Part shown: positions 10,591 through 20,463 of the stretch, piece after piece
Layout: every line of letters starts with the position of its first letter
Numbering within the stretch: the first letter of the stretch is position 1
Source: Diphasiastrum complanatum
Lineage: Eukaryota > Streptophyta > Lycopodiopsida > Lycopodiales > Lycopodiaceae
Reading direction: 5' to 3'
Assembly (NCBI GenBank): GCA_029204225.1
Contig: MU835314.1
Span: 1-40,045, forward strand
Length of the DNA stretch: 40,045 nt
Translations under genes and position numbers: made by a program
Notes under the pieces: generated by a model
Seen by the model: the letters and a program-made list of their open reading frames with translations, nothing else
What the model was told of the DNA's origin: nothing
Databases searched by the model: none

Positions 10591-11385
10591 CTTCGGTCTT
10601 GCTAGACAATTAACCACAGTCACGACAGATTGGTACAAATTTTTCTTTATTTGGACATTCTACAACTCTGTGATTATCTCCACATGCAAAGCATCCAAGT
10701 AGTGCTCTGGTCCAATTTCTAAAGGCTTGTTGTTGAGCGGCACCATAAATAGCATATTGTTCCAAGGATCCACCTTCTTGATCAATACCATAGTTTCAAT
10801 GCTCAGCACTTCCGTAATCCGGGTATCCAAGAGCAGATTGTCGAGGTCTTGCTGCTAGATTTCCTCCATACTATGGTTCTCGCTATCCCATTTGGGCATA
10901 CCGTTGTTGAATTATTCGAGGATTGAAGTTGCAAAAAGCAGTCTCATAGTCAGGTGAATTACACAAATGGCAAACACTGATTTTCATTCGTTTTTTCAAT
11001 TGAGGACACTCGTTCACTATGTGATTTCTTATATGAATAGAACACCAGACATTTTCCCTGGTAGGAAAAGTCTTCGCAAACTTCTCAGGTTCCTTGTTCG
11101 CTTGTCCGTGAAATTTTTTCAATGCTTTGATCTTCTCATCAAATTGCGACTGCAACTTTTCCATCTATTTTTGCTGGTTCTTTCCAAGTTTCTCGAACTC
11201 ATTGAGCATCATTTCTGCAGTAGCGTTGGCATTCATTGATGCAATAGTGGTGGATGTCGTAGTAGTCTGCCCTGCCGCATAAGGCAACATACTAATATTT
11301 GGCTCATCATCTGAATCTTCATCCTCCTTCCAAATTGCATCGTCCATAGCATTTTGCAAGAGTGCATACTCATTATGGCATTCTA
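10591..11385 (-). pseudogene. Gypsy A gag, C-terminal part with zinc knuckles
   Basis: On the minus strand the gag starts at the junction (ALLQNAMDDAIWKEDEDSDD near 11370), passes a Thr-rich stretch, a TAG stop at about 11165, and a coiled segment (MEKLQSQFDEKIKALKKF). Cys/His clusters follow: WCSIHIRNHIVNEC, CHLCNSPDYETAFC, and in the next frame CFACGDNHRVVEC and CRDCG (10700-10620). WC..H...H....C fingers are typical of OTA gypsy gags. Gag packages element RNA in virus-like particles. The N-terminal capsid part is missing because gypsy B abuts here. Confidence 0.75.
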
Positions 11386-11387
11386 TA

Positions 11388-12716
11388 GTGGATGTTGATA
11401 TTCGCAACCACGAGGTGAATGTCACGGCAGTTTCAATGAAAGACAACAAGGACAAATCCACCAAAATGACAAAAAAGAACAAAAAGAAGGTGTTGGATTC
11501 CTTGAAGTCAATCAAGATGGACTCAGATACAGCGTCATCTTCTGAGTCAGATGACAGAAAATCAAAAGATGACCCTCGAGCTAAGATCAATATGCTGAAA
11601 AAGGAATCTCGACGAGCTCCAGTTCACGAGATGACTGAAACTTTCAAGAATTATACCTTGGACGACGTGGTAATTATGATGCCGCTAGCCCAGCGAGAAC
11701 CTGATCAAAGTCAGGCACTAGAAGAACAAGTCTTCGAGGGACCTGGACAAACACAGCTGATGAACCTTTCCAAGCCAGGTGAAGAAGAAAAGATAGTGCA
11801 TGTGGGAGAGCAGCTAACGCCCACACAGTTCAAGAGACTACGATCATTATTGGTCGAGTATAAAGACTGTTTTGCCTGGAGTTATAGTAATCTTAAGGGC
11901 ATTCCACCAACAGTGGTCCAACACACCATACCCTTGATGGATGGAGCAGTCCCCAAGGTGAGTCGTTACTACCGCTACAATCCGAACTACACAGAACTGA
12001 TCAAACAAGAGTTGCAAAAGCTGTTGGATGCAGATTTCATTTATGAAATTGAGCACATGGAATGGGTATCGCCGATAGTTATAGTACCCAAGAAGAACCG
12101 CAAAATGCGAATCTGTGTGAATCTGAAGACGTTCAATGCAGTCACCAAAAAGGATCATTTTTCTTTGCCATTTACGAAAAGTGTCCTCGATAGAGTAGCT
12201 GGCGCCGAAGCCTACAGTTTTTTAGATGCTTCAGTGGCTACAACCAGGTGAAGATAGCCCCCCAAGACCAACACAAGACAACATTTGCCACAGAATGGAG
12301 AACCTATGCCTATAAAGTGATGCCATTCGGACTTTGCCCCAAGCACCTTCCAACGAGTCATGCAGGTGGCATTCAAAGAATATTTGCAAAAATTTATGAA
12401 AATTTCTTGGACGATCTGTGCGTGCATGGACCAGACTCAGAACACTTATCCAATTTGGAGAAGGTGCTACAAAAATATCGCAAATTCTAGATCTCCTTGA
12501 ACCCAAAAAAATGTCAATTTTGGGTGACACATGGCTTGATTCTCGGCCATATAGTGTCAAGACACGGGATCGCCACTGACCTATCAAAGATCAGGATCAT
12601 TGTTGATCTACCACCACCAAGAACAATCCACAAAGTCTACATCTTCATGGGTCATGCTAACTATTATAGAATCTTCATTCTTGATTTTGCGGAGCTAGCC
12701 TAACCAATCTACAAAC
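11388..12716 (+). pseudogene. Gypsy B pre-RT linker and reverse transcriptase
   Basis: A 287-codon open frame starts in a Lys/Ser/Asp-rich linker (SDTASSSESDD) and goes through YTLDDVVIMMPLAQREPDQ, DCFAW, LDADFIYEIEHMEWVSPIVI, RICVNLKTFNAVTKKDHF to YSFLDA. A single-base shift at about 12235 moves the rest (SGYNQVKIAPQDQ, VMPFGLCP, FLDDLCVHG) to the next frame. A stop at about 12490 and another at 12703 break it again. The catalytic FLDD is intact. The enzyme copies element RNA into cDNA in cytoplasmic particles. Confidence 0.88.
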
Positions 12717-13254
12717 TCACAACAGATCCACATTGGAATGAGAAAGCCCTAAAGGCTTTCCAAAAGCTAAAGGATGCATTGGTTTCAGCACCAATCTTAC
12801 GCCCACCCAATTGTTCCATTGAGTTTCATGTGCATACGGACGCATCAAAGTATGCAGTTGGAGCAGTCTTAACCCAGCCAAGAGAACACAAAAAGGATTT
12901 TCCAATCCGATTTGCAAGCCAATCACTGAGTCATACATAAATGAAAAGTAGGAAGCACTGGCAATGATCTATGGGGCTAAGAAATTTTGGCACTTCTTGA
13001 TGGCCACACATTTCGATTTTTATACGAACCATCAACCCTTGCTCTATCTCGTTAACAAAACTTGCAACACCGGGAGAATCACCAGATGGCTATTTTTGTT
13101 GTTGGAGTTTGATTTTCGGATAGAAGTTTGCAAGGGAAAACAATACTACATGGCGGATCATCTGTCGCGAATCAAGGGAAAGGAGATTGCAACCCAACCT
13201 GATGATGAGCTGACCAATGCTGCCTTATTTTATGTGGACACAGTACCAAAATAG
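12717..13254 (+). pseudogene. Gypsy B RNase H
   Basis: After the RT connection (LKAFQKLKDALVSAPIL) the frame gives HTDASKYAVGAVLTQP, with the first catalytic Asp, FPIRFASQSL, then after a stop near 12940 a 96-codon frame with YTNHQPLLYLVNKT and GKQYYMADHLSRI. The landmark D..Q in YTDHQ reads N in this copy (YTNHQ). It aligns with gypsy A 7801-8570 throughout. Confidence 0.85.
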
Positions 13255-14491
13255 GCTGCCGACATTGTTGAATATCTAATGTGGGGCCAACCAAACAAGT
13301 CACTACCAAAGGCGGATCAGTGGAAATTGATCTTGAAGGCTAGACCTTATCAGCTGATTGTCGGCCAGTTGTATCGAAGAGTCCAGACGGGATTTTTTGG
13401 CAATGTATTCTCTCTCATGAGACCACCTAGATCATTTCGCTTTCACATGAAGGTATGGGTGGAGGCCATTTTGCATCCGACATTACACTTCACAAGATCC
13501 TGCAATCAGGTTGTTGGTGGCCAATGATTCATAAGGATACGGAGGAATACTCGAGAAAGTGTGATGTATGCCAAAGGGCGAGGAGGCCAACGAGATTAAA
13601 TTATGACCTACTGCACCCGGTCTTAGACCAAGCACCATTTGAAAAGGGGGATTGGATTACATTGGTCCAATCCACCCTGCAGCAAGGAGTTTTTAGGCTT
13701 GATACATAATCGTAGCCACGGACTATCTCACCAAGTGGGTCGAAGCCAAGGAAGTAAGAGTAGCTGATGCTAGGACCACTGCCAAGTTCCTTAATGAAAA
13801 TATCATTGTGCGCTTCGGATGCCCGGTGGAGCTAGTCAACGATCGGGGAAGTCATTTCATCAATGAGACCATCAAGGTCCTCTTGGAGGAATTCTTCGTG
13901 ATTATGCCTTATTGTCCTCGTGGTAATGGGCAAGCAGAATCATCCAATAAGATCCTGTGTAGCGTGCTCACGAAAACAATTGAAGCTAGCATATCAGATT
14001 GGGAACATAAGTTGCATGCTGCTCTGTGGGCATTTAGGATAGCATATAAGAGAAGCATTGATCAAATACCTTTCCAATTGGTATATGGCCAGGATGCTAT
14101 AATGCTAGTAGAGTTTTTAGTCCCTTCATTAAGGACTGCCACAACACAACACCTTAATAAATCCAAATCTCTACAACTACGCCATGAAGCTCTGCATAAA
14201 CTCTGTGAAACATGCTTACTAGTTGTGCATGCACTGACAGCTAAAAAGGAAAGACACAAATCATGGCACGATTGCAGGTTACAAAAGAAGGATCTTTGCT
14301 CCGGAGATCTAGTCCTGATGTATAAAACCAAGGCGATCATCAAGGGGAAATTAAAATTCATAGACGAAGGTCCTTATCGGATCAAGAAAATTCTTAATCA
14401 TGGAGCCATGAATTCAGAGAAGCTAGAAAAGACATCGTTCAATACACCCATCAACGGTAGCCGGTTGCACAAGTACTGGCCACCGCAATGA
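13255..14491 (+). pseudogene. Gypsy B integrase
   Basis: Frames at 13279-13527, 13455-13709 and 13808-14491 together hold the H2C2 finger (HMKVWVEAILH in one frame, CDVCQRARRP), a damaged first core motif (FEKGDWITLVQS, where the W..D of WGLDYMGP is shifted), NDRGSHFIN (second Asp), GNGQAESSNKIL (Glu), LVYGQDAIM and the GPY/F tail KLKFIDEGPYRI. The last 227 codons are open to a TGA at 14491. No chromodomain follows. Confidence 0.87.
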
Positions 14492-15667
14492 GATAGATCC
14501 AGGTTGGTGGTGGCACAATACGAAAAGCTATTCTGATAGGCCATCACCACTAGATCGAGGAAGATCAAGCCAAATCAAGTTAGATCCACCAAGATTCGGC
14601 CAGATCTGGCAAGATCGGGAAAATCCATCAAGATCCAAGAGGTATCCAGATCCAGATGGGATCAAGAAGGAAGAAGATCATCAGATTATGCCAATAAGCC
14701 TCCCAAATTTACAAATCAGAGACCTTGATCTTAGTAACTATGGCAAATTAAGGACAATATTCAACCAAAACTGATGGATCTGTTACCAAATATCTATTAA
14801 AACTTCCAGAGAACTACCCACAGTCAGATCTAACATGGATGAAGCAGATTACCAGTTTTCAAAAGTAAAAAGTCAGAGAATCTCAAGATCTCGTCAAAAA
14901 ACACTCTAAAAAAACACTTTTTTCATAATTTTTGGAGATCCCCTGGGAGATATCTCTTGAAACTAGGACAGTCACTAGATCTGACCCAGATGCATCCATA
15001 AAAATCTCTACGAGAGTTTTTTATGAGAAAATCTTCATTTTTTAGTGTGTGTGAGGGTTCCCAAAAGCTGAATTTTCAGAACCCTCACAGAGCATCAAGA
15101 TCATCCTACCAACCCTCGCAAGGTGTCTAAATGGAATCAGAACAATGAAATTGGCCTACCTACATGGTCTGATCTTGAAAATACAATCACAAGAACATGT
15201 TGTGCGAAAAATAACTTCCTGCGAGAGTTGAACCCTCGTAGACAGTCTTAACCCTCGTAGAACCTTCGCAGGGCAGTCAAATCACCTTCTGAACTCTCGC
15301 AGACTTCCCTGAGATCTTAGAATTTTGTGAAGAAGGTCCCTGCCAAAATTTGGATGGAATTGAGCAATGGAAAGTGGATTTCACCTAATACGCACTCTAA
15401 ATTCTACTATATAGGGGCTAAATTCTAGTCATTTGTCACCTTTGTTGGCGAAGCTCTGCTCAAATTATCACTAAAATTTTCAAGTTCTCTGTTTGCAACC
15501 AAATTTCTTACAAGCTATCATCTGCTCATATTGAACACAAATCTACGCTCTAAACTACAGTTCTTGCCATCCAACACTCGTTATTCATAGTTTTTTGTCG
15601 TTTCCACACTTTTTTACCTTTTCCACCATTTTCTCTACTTTTTTGCCCTTTAACTATCACTGCTAAC
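14492..15667 (+). other. Spacer between integrase and ORF3 of gypsy B
   Basis: There is no gene here. The first 245 bp (14487-14730) hold 11 GATC sites in a purine-rich context. From 15050 to 15310 five copies of a short repeat of the form AACCCTCGCAG or AACCCTCGTAG occur. A block GCGAAGCTCTGCTCAAATT near 15448 is shared with the spacer of gypsy A. The last 70 bp before ORF3 are pyrimidine-rich and include CTGCTAAC, a plant-like branch-point sequence, although no AG follows before the ATG. Confidence 0.6.
15407..15415 (+). promoter_or_regulatory. Candidate TATA box upstream of ORF3-B
   Basis: CTATATAGG lies about 255 bp upstream of the ORF3-B start codon, in the region between integrase and ORF3, and is followed by a block that is similar in gypsy A. 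It could drive a separate ORF3 transcript; this is inference from motif and position only. In gypsy A the matching site reads TTTTATAG on the sense strand, which is a weaker match. Confidence 0.3.
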
Positions 15668-17880
15668 ATGGCCTCCTCATCCTCTGAAGACTCTGGCACC
15701 AAGCAGGTGATCCAACATGAAATCCCCTCAGCCACACAAATTTGGCCCTTACCCTCTAACGCTCTGATTCAACCACGGCTTCAGACAGCCGACCCACTTC
15801 TTGAGGCAATGGAATTTTTCCTGACGCTTTTCCATTCTGAGATTAATGTGGGCCTCGCCCCTCATGCTTACGCCACCTGGGACGCATCGAAGTCACGCTT
15901 CCACTTTCTGTACCAAGGTACCACCCACGTACAAGGTCAGGATTAACACAAACTCAATGGTCACCATTGGCATTATGTCCGGTGACCGTCAGTCCATCTC
16001 CCATCGTCAGGCAAAAAGTCTGATCAAACCTTTCGTCGTCCAAAGTGCACCAGAAATCCCAATCCAGACTAACAATGGTTACCTGATAGATGCTATCACG
16101 AAACTAGTCATTCAGACGGCTGCGCATCTTTCTGGTTATTTCAATATTTCGCAAGGACAAAATCTAGTTCAAGTTACTGAGTCAGATAGTGGAATCATTT
16201 CTGGCATTCCTTGGCACCTGGATTGTGCCATATGACTGGCATACCTTCCTCATTCACAAACTAACCATCTACATTAAATCCAACAATCACGAGCGTATCG
16301 TAGCAGGCCCCCTATTGTGTAATTTTGCCTGCGCACTTCTCGAGATGAAAGTGTACGGTTTCCACCGCTCAACCCTTTTGTTGTCCACCGTGCCACAGAC
16401 TAACCTCTATTTGCCACCTGTAGCATCCACCTCCTCCCAACTTGCAGTTATTGACACAACGGCCAGCGAGGGCAAAGACATCCTGGAGGCGGTAGCAGCA
16501 AGGCTATTTTGGAAGGCAGGGTACTACACCTTGCAACAGGCAACACACAGCTGCGAGCAGAACTCACAAAGCTGCAGCACGAGCTGATTCTATCTCAACA
16601 ACATGAACAAGAAGGGCATTGGGAGATTGCCAAGCTATAGCAGAAGGAGGAGGGCCTCAATCTATACATCCAAAGCCTCTCCAAAGTGCTGACGGAGGCC
16701 TCCACAAAGGTGCGGGAGCTTCAATCCAAAGCGTCCCAATGGCTTGCTCCCCTTTAGGCGCAACTACAAATTTGCGAAGCAGACAATATGTGCCTGGGGG
16801 CGGAAGTTAAAGCCCTACAACGTGAAAAGCTTGTCTGGCTAGCTCAACCTGCACCAGACTCAAGGCCGCTATCTGAATCAAAGATGAATCTATTTAGGCG
16901 TCAGGTGCAAGTATATAGCCAAACATTAAACAGCTACCAGACAAAGTTCGATAAATATCAGGCAAGCGCAACTCACGAGCTCACCCAGGCCAAACAAGCC
17001 CTCAAGGATTGCCAACAGTACATGGAGAAGAAGGCCCAACCCAACCCCGTGGTGATTTCACCACCACCCATTTTTGACGCTGCACAGGCCAGTACGAGCC
17101 AAGACCAAAGTCAATAAGCAGCAGGGGGGTTTAGTCAAGATCAAAGGTCCAAAGGCCAAGACCAAGGACCAATAGATACGGGTGCTGAGATGCGAGACCA
17201 AGGCCAAGGCACAGGTCCCATCCAAATCCAAGAGGAAGGACAAGCAACATCATCCAGAGGTTCACGCACCATATCTGCCAACCGAGCCTTTTGAAGACCA
17301 AAGTCAATGGAGAAGAAAATAAATGAATTCCTAGCAACGTATCCCCACGAGTCATCAACAGGCGACTGGCAAATATCTTTTTCAAGTCAGACAATAAAGA
17401 GCAAGGAGCTGCAAGCATTACCCGCCCTCCAACCACAACCAGAGTGGCGTCAGCAGCTTTTTGAAAGAGACCCTACAGCCATCAAGGCCTATGTGACAAG
17501 CCCGCAATAACTACGGGTGAACATGCACTTTCTGCCATGCACACAATGATCCAAATGGGCAGAATGAGGCACCCCTCTGGACAAGATCACAATTCAAAAT
17601 TTCAATGGCCGATCATTTCATTAGAGTACGGTTGGAATACGGATGTAGATGTCAGAAGGGCTCTCACCATATTTGCCAATAACTACTTCAACTGTCCTGA
17701 TCCAACAGTCCGTGCGGCAGCCACTTACGCCCAGGACTTAGAGCATTTAATGGGGATTGAAACTAAATGGGACAATTTTTCCCCCCCCATATCCTTTGAT
17801 CCTAATAAGGCACTAGCTTCTGACAAAGTCGAAGATCAGCTGTCAGTCGCTCGTGTGTATTACCAAGTTGTCCTTCTTGG
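15668..17880 (+). pseudogene. ORF3-B: conserved extra ORF in env position of gypsy B
   Basis: The start ATG at 15668 sits in a strong plant context (AACATGGCC) and aligns with the ORF3-A start (IPSA and LPS shared near residue 25). Layout by codon: N-terminal domain 1-230 with TWDASKSRFHFLYQGTTH, NNGYLIDAITK, PYDWHTFLIHKL and RIVAGPLLCN; coiled coil about 295-400 (RAELTKLQHELILSQQHEQE and onward); Gln/Gly-rich linker; FLATYPHESS near 554; a C-terminal domain with CPDPTV, KWDNFSPPISFDPNKA and SVARVYYQ. It has at least three frameshifts and four stops, and is cut at about 17870, so the last 40-70 residues present in ORF3-A are absent. No membrane segment or signal peptide is visible. Product and function unknown. 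Confidence 0.82.
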
Positions 17881-19216
17881 TGATCCCTAGATGCACAAAT
17901 TCCAAGCGTGCTATGGTGGATCTACGATCATCATAGTCACCTCCCTGATTTGAATCCACATAGCCACACAACTCAGGTAAACCCTCATGCTTCTTGTAAA
18001 TCAAGCCATAATCTGAAGTGCCTTTTACATAACGCAAAATGCGCTTAGCTACCTTCCAATGCATTTCCGTAGGTGTTGCCATAAACTGACTTACAATACC
18101 AACAGCATAGCATATATCTGGTCTAGTCGTGGTAAGGTAAATCAAATTCCCTACTAACTGCCTATACAGCGTAGCATCAAATGACTGTGACTCATCAAGC
18201 TTAGAAAGCTTTTTACCTAGTTCAATAGGAGTATTCACTCGTTTGCAATCCTACAACCTAGACCTGTGTAGCAACTCTTTGACATACTTCACCTATGTTA
18301 AACCCACTTCGTGTCCTTTTTGCCACACCTCTACTCCAAGGCAATAATGCATCAGGTTGAGATCTGTCATCTCAAATTGTTCCATGAGGTCTTTCTTGAT
18401 CATGTCTATCATCTCTTGATTATTTCTCGTAATAATCAAGTCATCAACATAAAGAGCAATTAAACCAACCATACCATCAAAGCATAAGACATATAGATTT
18501 GTATCAGAATGTGTTCTCACCATCCCCTTTGAACGAAAGTAGGCATCAATCCTGCTATACCACGCACGTGGTGCCTGTTTAAGACCATAAAGCGCTTTCT
18601 TCAAGCGACACACTTTATTTTCCTGTCCTTTCGCTACAAAGCCTTCAAGTTGATCCATGAACACCTCTTCTTCTAACTCACCATTTAGAAAAGCAGATTT
18701 CACATCCATCTGATGCAAAGGCCAACCAAAATGTTAAAGCAACAAGTAGACATAGAGTATTCCACTTAGATACAGGCGCAAAGGTCTCCTCATAGTCGAT
18801 GCCTTTACTTTGTGCATACCCTTTGATCACCAATCTTGCCTTGTGCTTTGTTATACTTCCATCTGTATGGTAGTTAGTCCTGTATACCCATTTGCAACCA
18901 ATGGGTTTCTTGCCAACTGGTGGTTCTACTAAGTCCCATGTGCTATGCTTAGCCATTGACTCCATCTCCTCTCCCATGGCCTTGACTCAAATGTCATCAT
19001 CCTTCGCTTCACCATAAGTCGAAGGTTCTTTGCTTTGAATAATGCTAGATAAGAGAGCATAATTTGCTTCATACCTTTCAGGTTGTGTCTTCTCTCTTGT
19101 TGATCTTCGTAGCTCTCCTTGGCTAGATGATCCTGGTGTCGCGGAAGCTGTTACGTTTCGTGTTCGTCCTCTCTCTTCTGATTCGGAAACAATTTTCTGT
19201 CTTTAAATTTTTTTTT
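17881..19216 (-). pseudogene. Copia C1: reverse transcriptase and RNase H start
   Basis: On the minus strand from 19200: a Ser/Arg-rich linker, GEEMESMAKHSTWDLVEPP, KARLVIKGYAQSKGIDYEET, then [45 protein letters not shown] (catalytic YVDD intact), YCLGVEVW, and in the last piece YRQLVGNLIYLTTTRPDICY, AKRILRYVKGTSDYGL and GYVDSN..GDYDDRRST. This is the standard Ty1/copia order RT then RNase H. Frames break near 18720 and 18240. RNase H is cut off at the junction with ORF3-B near 17880. Upstream parts (gag to integrase) are absent, with the LTR at 19217 directly adjoining. Confidence 0.9.
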
Positions 19217-19896
19217 TGTGCGGAAGCTCTTACGAGATCCCAGACACTCGACTAAGCATCACAGAACATGTTTTATTCTAGTAATCAAGAGACACAGCAC
19301 AAGGCCAAGAGACACACGAAATAGAGCGACTATATTGTCAGTTTGGTTTTAGAGCAAGATCGTCAGTGTCTCGCTCATTGGCGGAATGACTCTCTGCTCT
19401 TTCGCTATGTTCTGCTCATTGGCAGACTTTCATGCACAGCTATGGTATTTTGCTTTCTTACTCTATTCGCTACATCTCTCTCTATTTCTTACAGATCATT
19501 GTATTCACTATCTCTCTCCTTTTTCTCTTTTTCTTACTTGGTTATGATCCAGAGAGAATCGTTTATACCTCCACTGTGTGGAGTTTACAAGATGGCTAAA
19601 TGTAGAATCACAAGTCTAGTTAATGCTAATCAACTAGTTAGTCTCCATCATTGCTATTCATTTTAGCTGGGCATGAAGCCCGTTGAGCTGCCAGTTGGCA
19701 GCGCGAAGGATTTCTCTTCGTTGGTTTCGTTCTTTTTGTTTTGTAGTTTTTGGAGGTGTGTTTACAATTTGCGATTGATTCGCGAATCGTTCATGCTTCA
19801 AGTCAAAGACACATTGACTATCGTGAATTGTTCTTGTTCAACCTTCGTGTCTTGTTCGTGTTGCTACAAAGTTGCAGAAATTCACCATTTCTAACA
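19217..19896 (-). repeat. Copia LTR, 680 bp, C1/C2/C3 family
   Basis: Read on the minus strand it starts TGTTAGAAATG at 19896 and ends GCTTCCGCACA at 19217, so TG...CA ends are present. Its first two thirds match the plus-strand LTR at 24190 (shared CTTGTAAACTCCACAC, GCTGCCA..TGGCAGC and GAACGATTCG). A TATAAA lies after CACAGTGGAGG near 19565. A 12-bp perfect palindrome GATTCGCGAATC is near 19780. The flanking five bases do not match (TTTTT versus CCTGG), so it is not a clean solo LTR; it probably belongs to a rearranged C1 or C2 element. Confidence 0.75.
19687..19702. repeat. Hairpin GCTGCCAGTTGGCAGC in LTR
   Basis: Seven-base inverted repeat (GCTGCCA / TGGCAGC) with a 2-base centre. The same hairpin is kept at 24429-24444 in the matching LTR on the opposite strand, while the sequence around it has diverged. 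Confidence 0.6.
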
Positions 19897-20463
19897 CCTG
19901 GAAAGTCATCCATGTCATGGCTCTCCAACAATCTCTCAAACCATTTAGAGAGTTTCCTGTCAGGTGATCGGCTTCCTGGTGAAAATGTATCTCACGGTAC
20001 ATCCTTCTCCTTGCGTTTGTCACCTGCAACTTCAATCCTTCTTGCACCAAAAGGTTTGTCTCTACCTCTCCAACCTGTCTCTTGTGATTGAGTAATAGTT
20101 TCTTGAGATGTATCCTCATATTCATCACTTGGAAGGTCAATGAATGGATCATCAGGAGGTATTCTCACTATACCATCTTTCCCATTGGATGTATCTATCT
20201 TCTCATCATCCTTGTCTTCATACATCTTGGATTCATCAAAGATAACATCACGGCTTACATGGATTTTGTTTTCCACTAGATCAAAACATCTATAGCCCTT
20301 CACACGTTCACCACATCCTAGGAATATACCAATTCTTATTACATGTCATGTATCTTGTGGCTCCCGAGTCAATATACCATGCTTGATCATCTTGATTAGA
20401 TGACAATGCAGATATGAAGATGCTAGAGTCTTCAATCTCATCCTCATCAACAAGGTTATCTAC
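19897..20463 (-). pseudogene. Copia C2: protease scrap fused to pre-RT linker
   Basis: On the minus strand, AWYIDSGATRYMT near 20380-20340 is a copia aspartic protease active site (DSGAT). It is followed within a few codons by IPRMW and then YRCFDLVENKIHVSRDVIFDESK, which belongs after integrase. The whole integrase, about 1.2 kb in a complete copia element, is therefore deleted. An acidic linker (IPPDDPFIDLPSDEYEDTS) follows and the frame stops at 19992. Confidence 0.8.

Larger units (their letters stand above)
3231..11385 (-). mobile_element. Gypsy A: Ty3/gypsy element, non-chromovirus type
   Basis: Reading on the minus strand from 11385 to 3231 the order is gag zinc knuckles, connecting region, RT, RNase H, integrase, an 833-bp spacer, a long extra ORF (ORF3), polypurine tract and LTR. 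RT motifs of the FLDG(F/Y)SGYN type, gag WC..H-type fingers and the absence of a chromodomain after integrase point to the OTA group (Athila/Tat and relatives); that placement is inferred from motifs and needs an RT tree. The 5' LTR, PBS and first part of gag are missing. The right edge is a head-to-head junction with gypsy B at about 11385. Confidence 0.85.
11386..17880 (+). mobile_element. Gypsy B: relative of gypsy A, plus strand
   Basis: Order on the plus strand: pre-RT linker, RT, RNase H, integrase, a 1.18-kb spacer and ORF3-B. RT is about 70 percent identical to gypsy A by eye over the LDADFIYEI block, so A and B are separate old copies of related subfamilies and not one recently inverted element. 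Gag, both LTRs and the end of ORF3 are missing. The left edge is the head-to-head junction at about 11385 and the right edge is cut by copia C1 at about 17880. Confidence 0.85.

Noticed and set aside
11165-11590. 141-codon minus-strand frame crossing 11385
   Set aside because: Its first part (11590-11385) is the antisense of the gypsy B linker; only the part left of the junction is gypsy A gag.
19217-19896. Clean solo LTR insertion
   Set aside because: TG...CA ends are present, but flanking 5-bp sequences differ and the two flanks are different parts of copia elements, so a rearranged element fits better.
19343-20091. Plus-strand frames with hydrophobic residues (107 and 113 codons)
   Set aside because: They lie antisense to the LTR and the C2 pre-RT linker; no motif, no homology.
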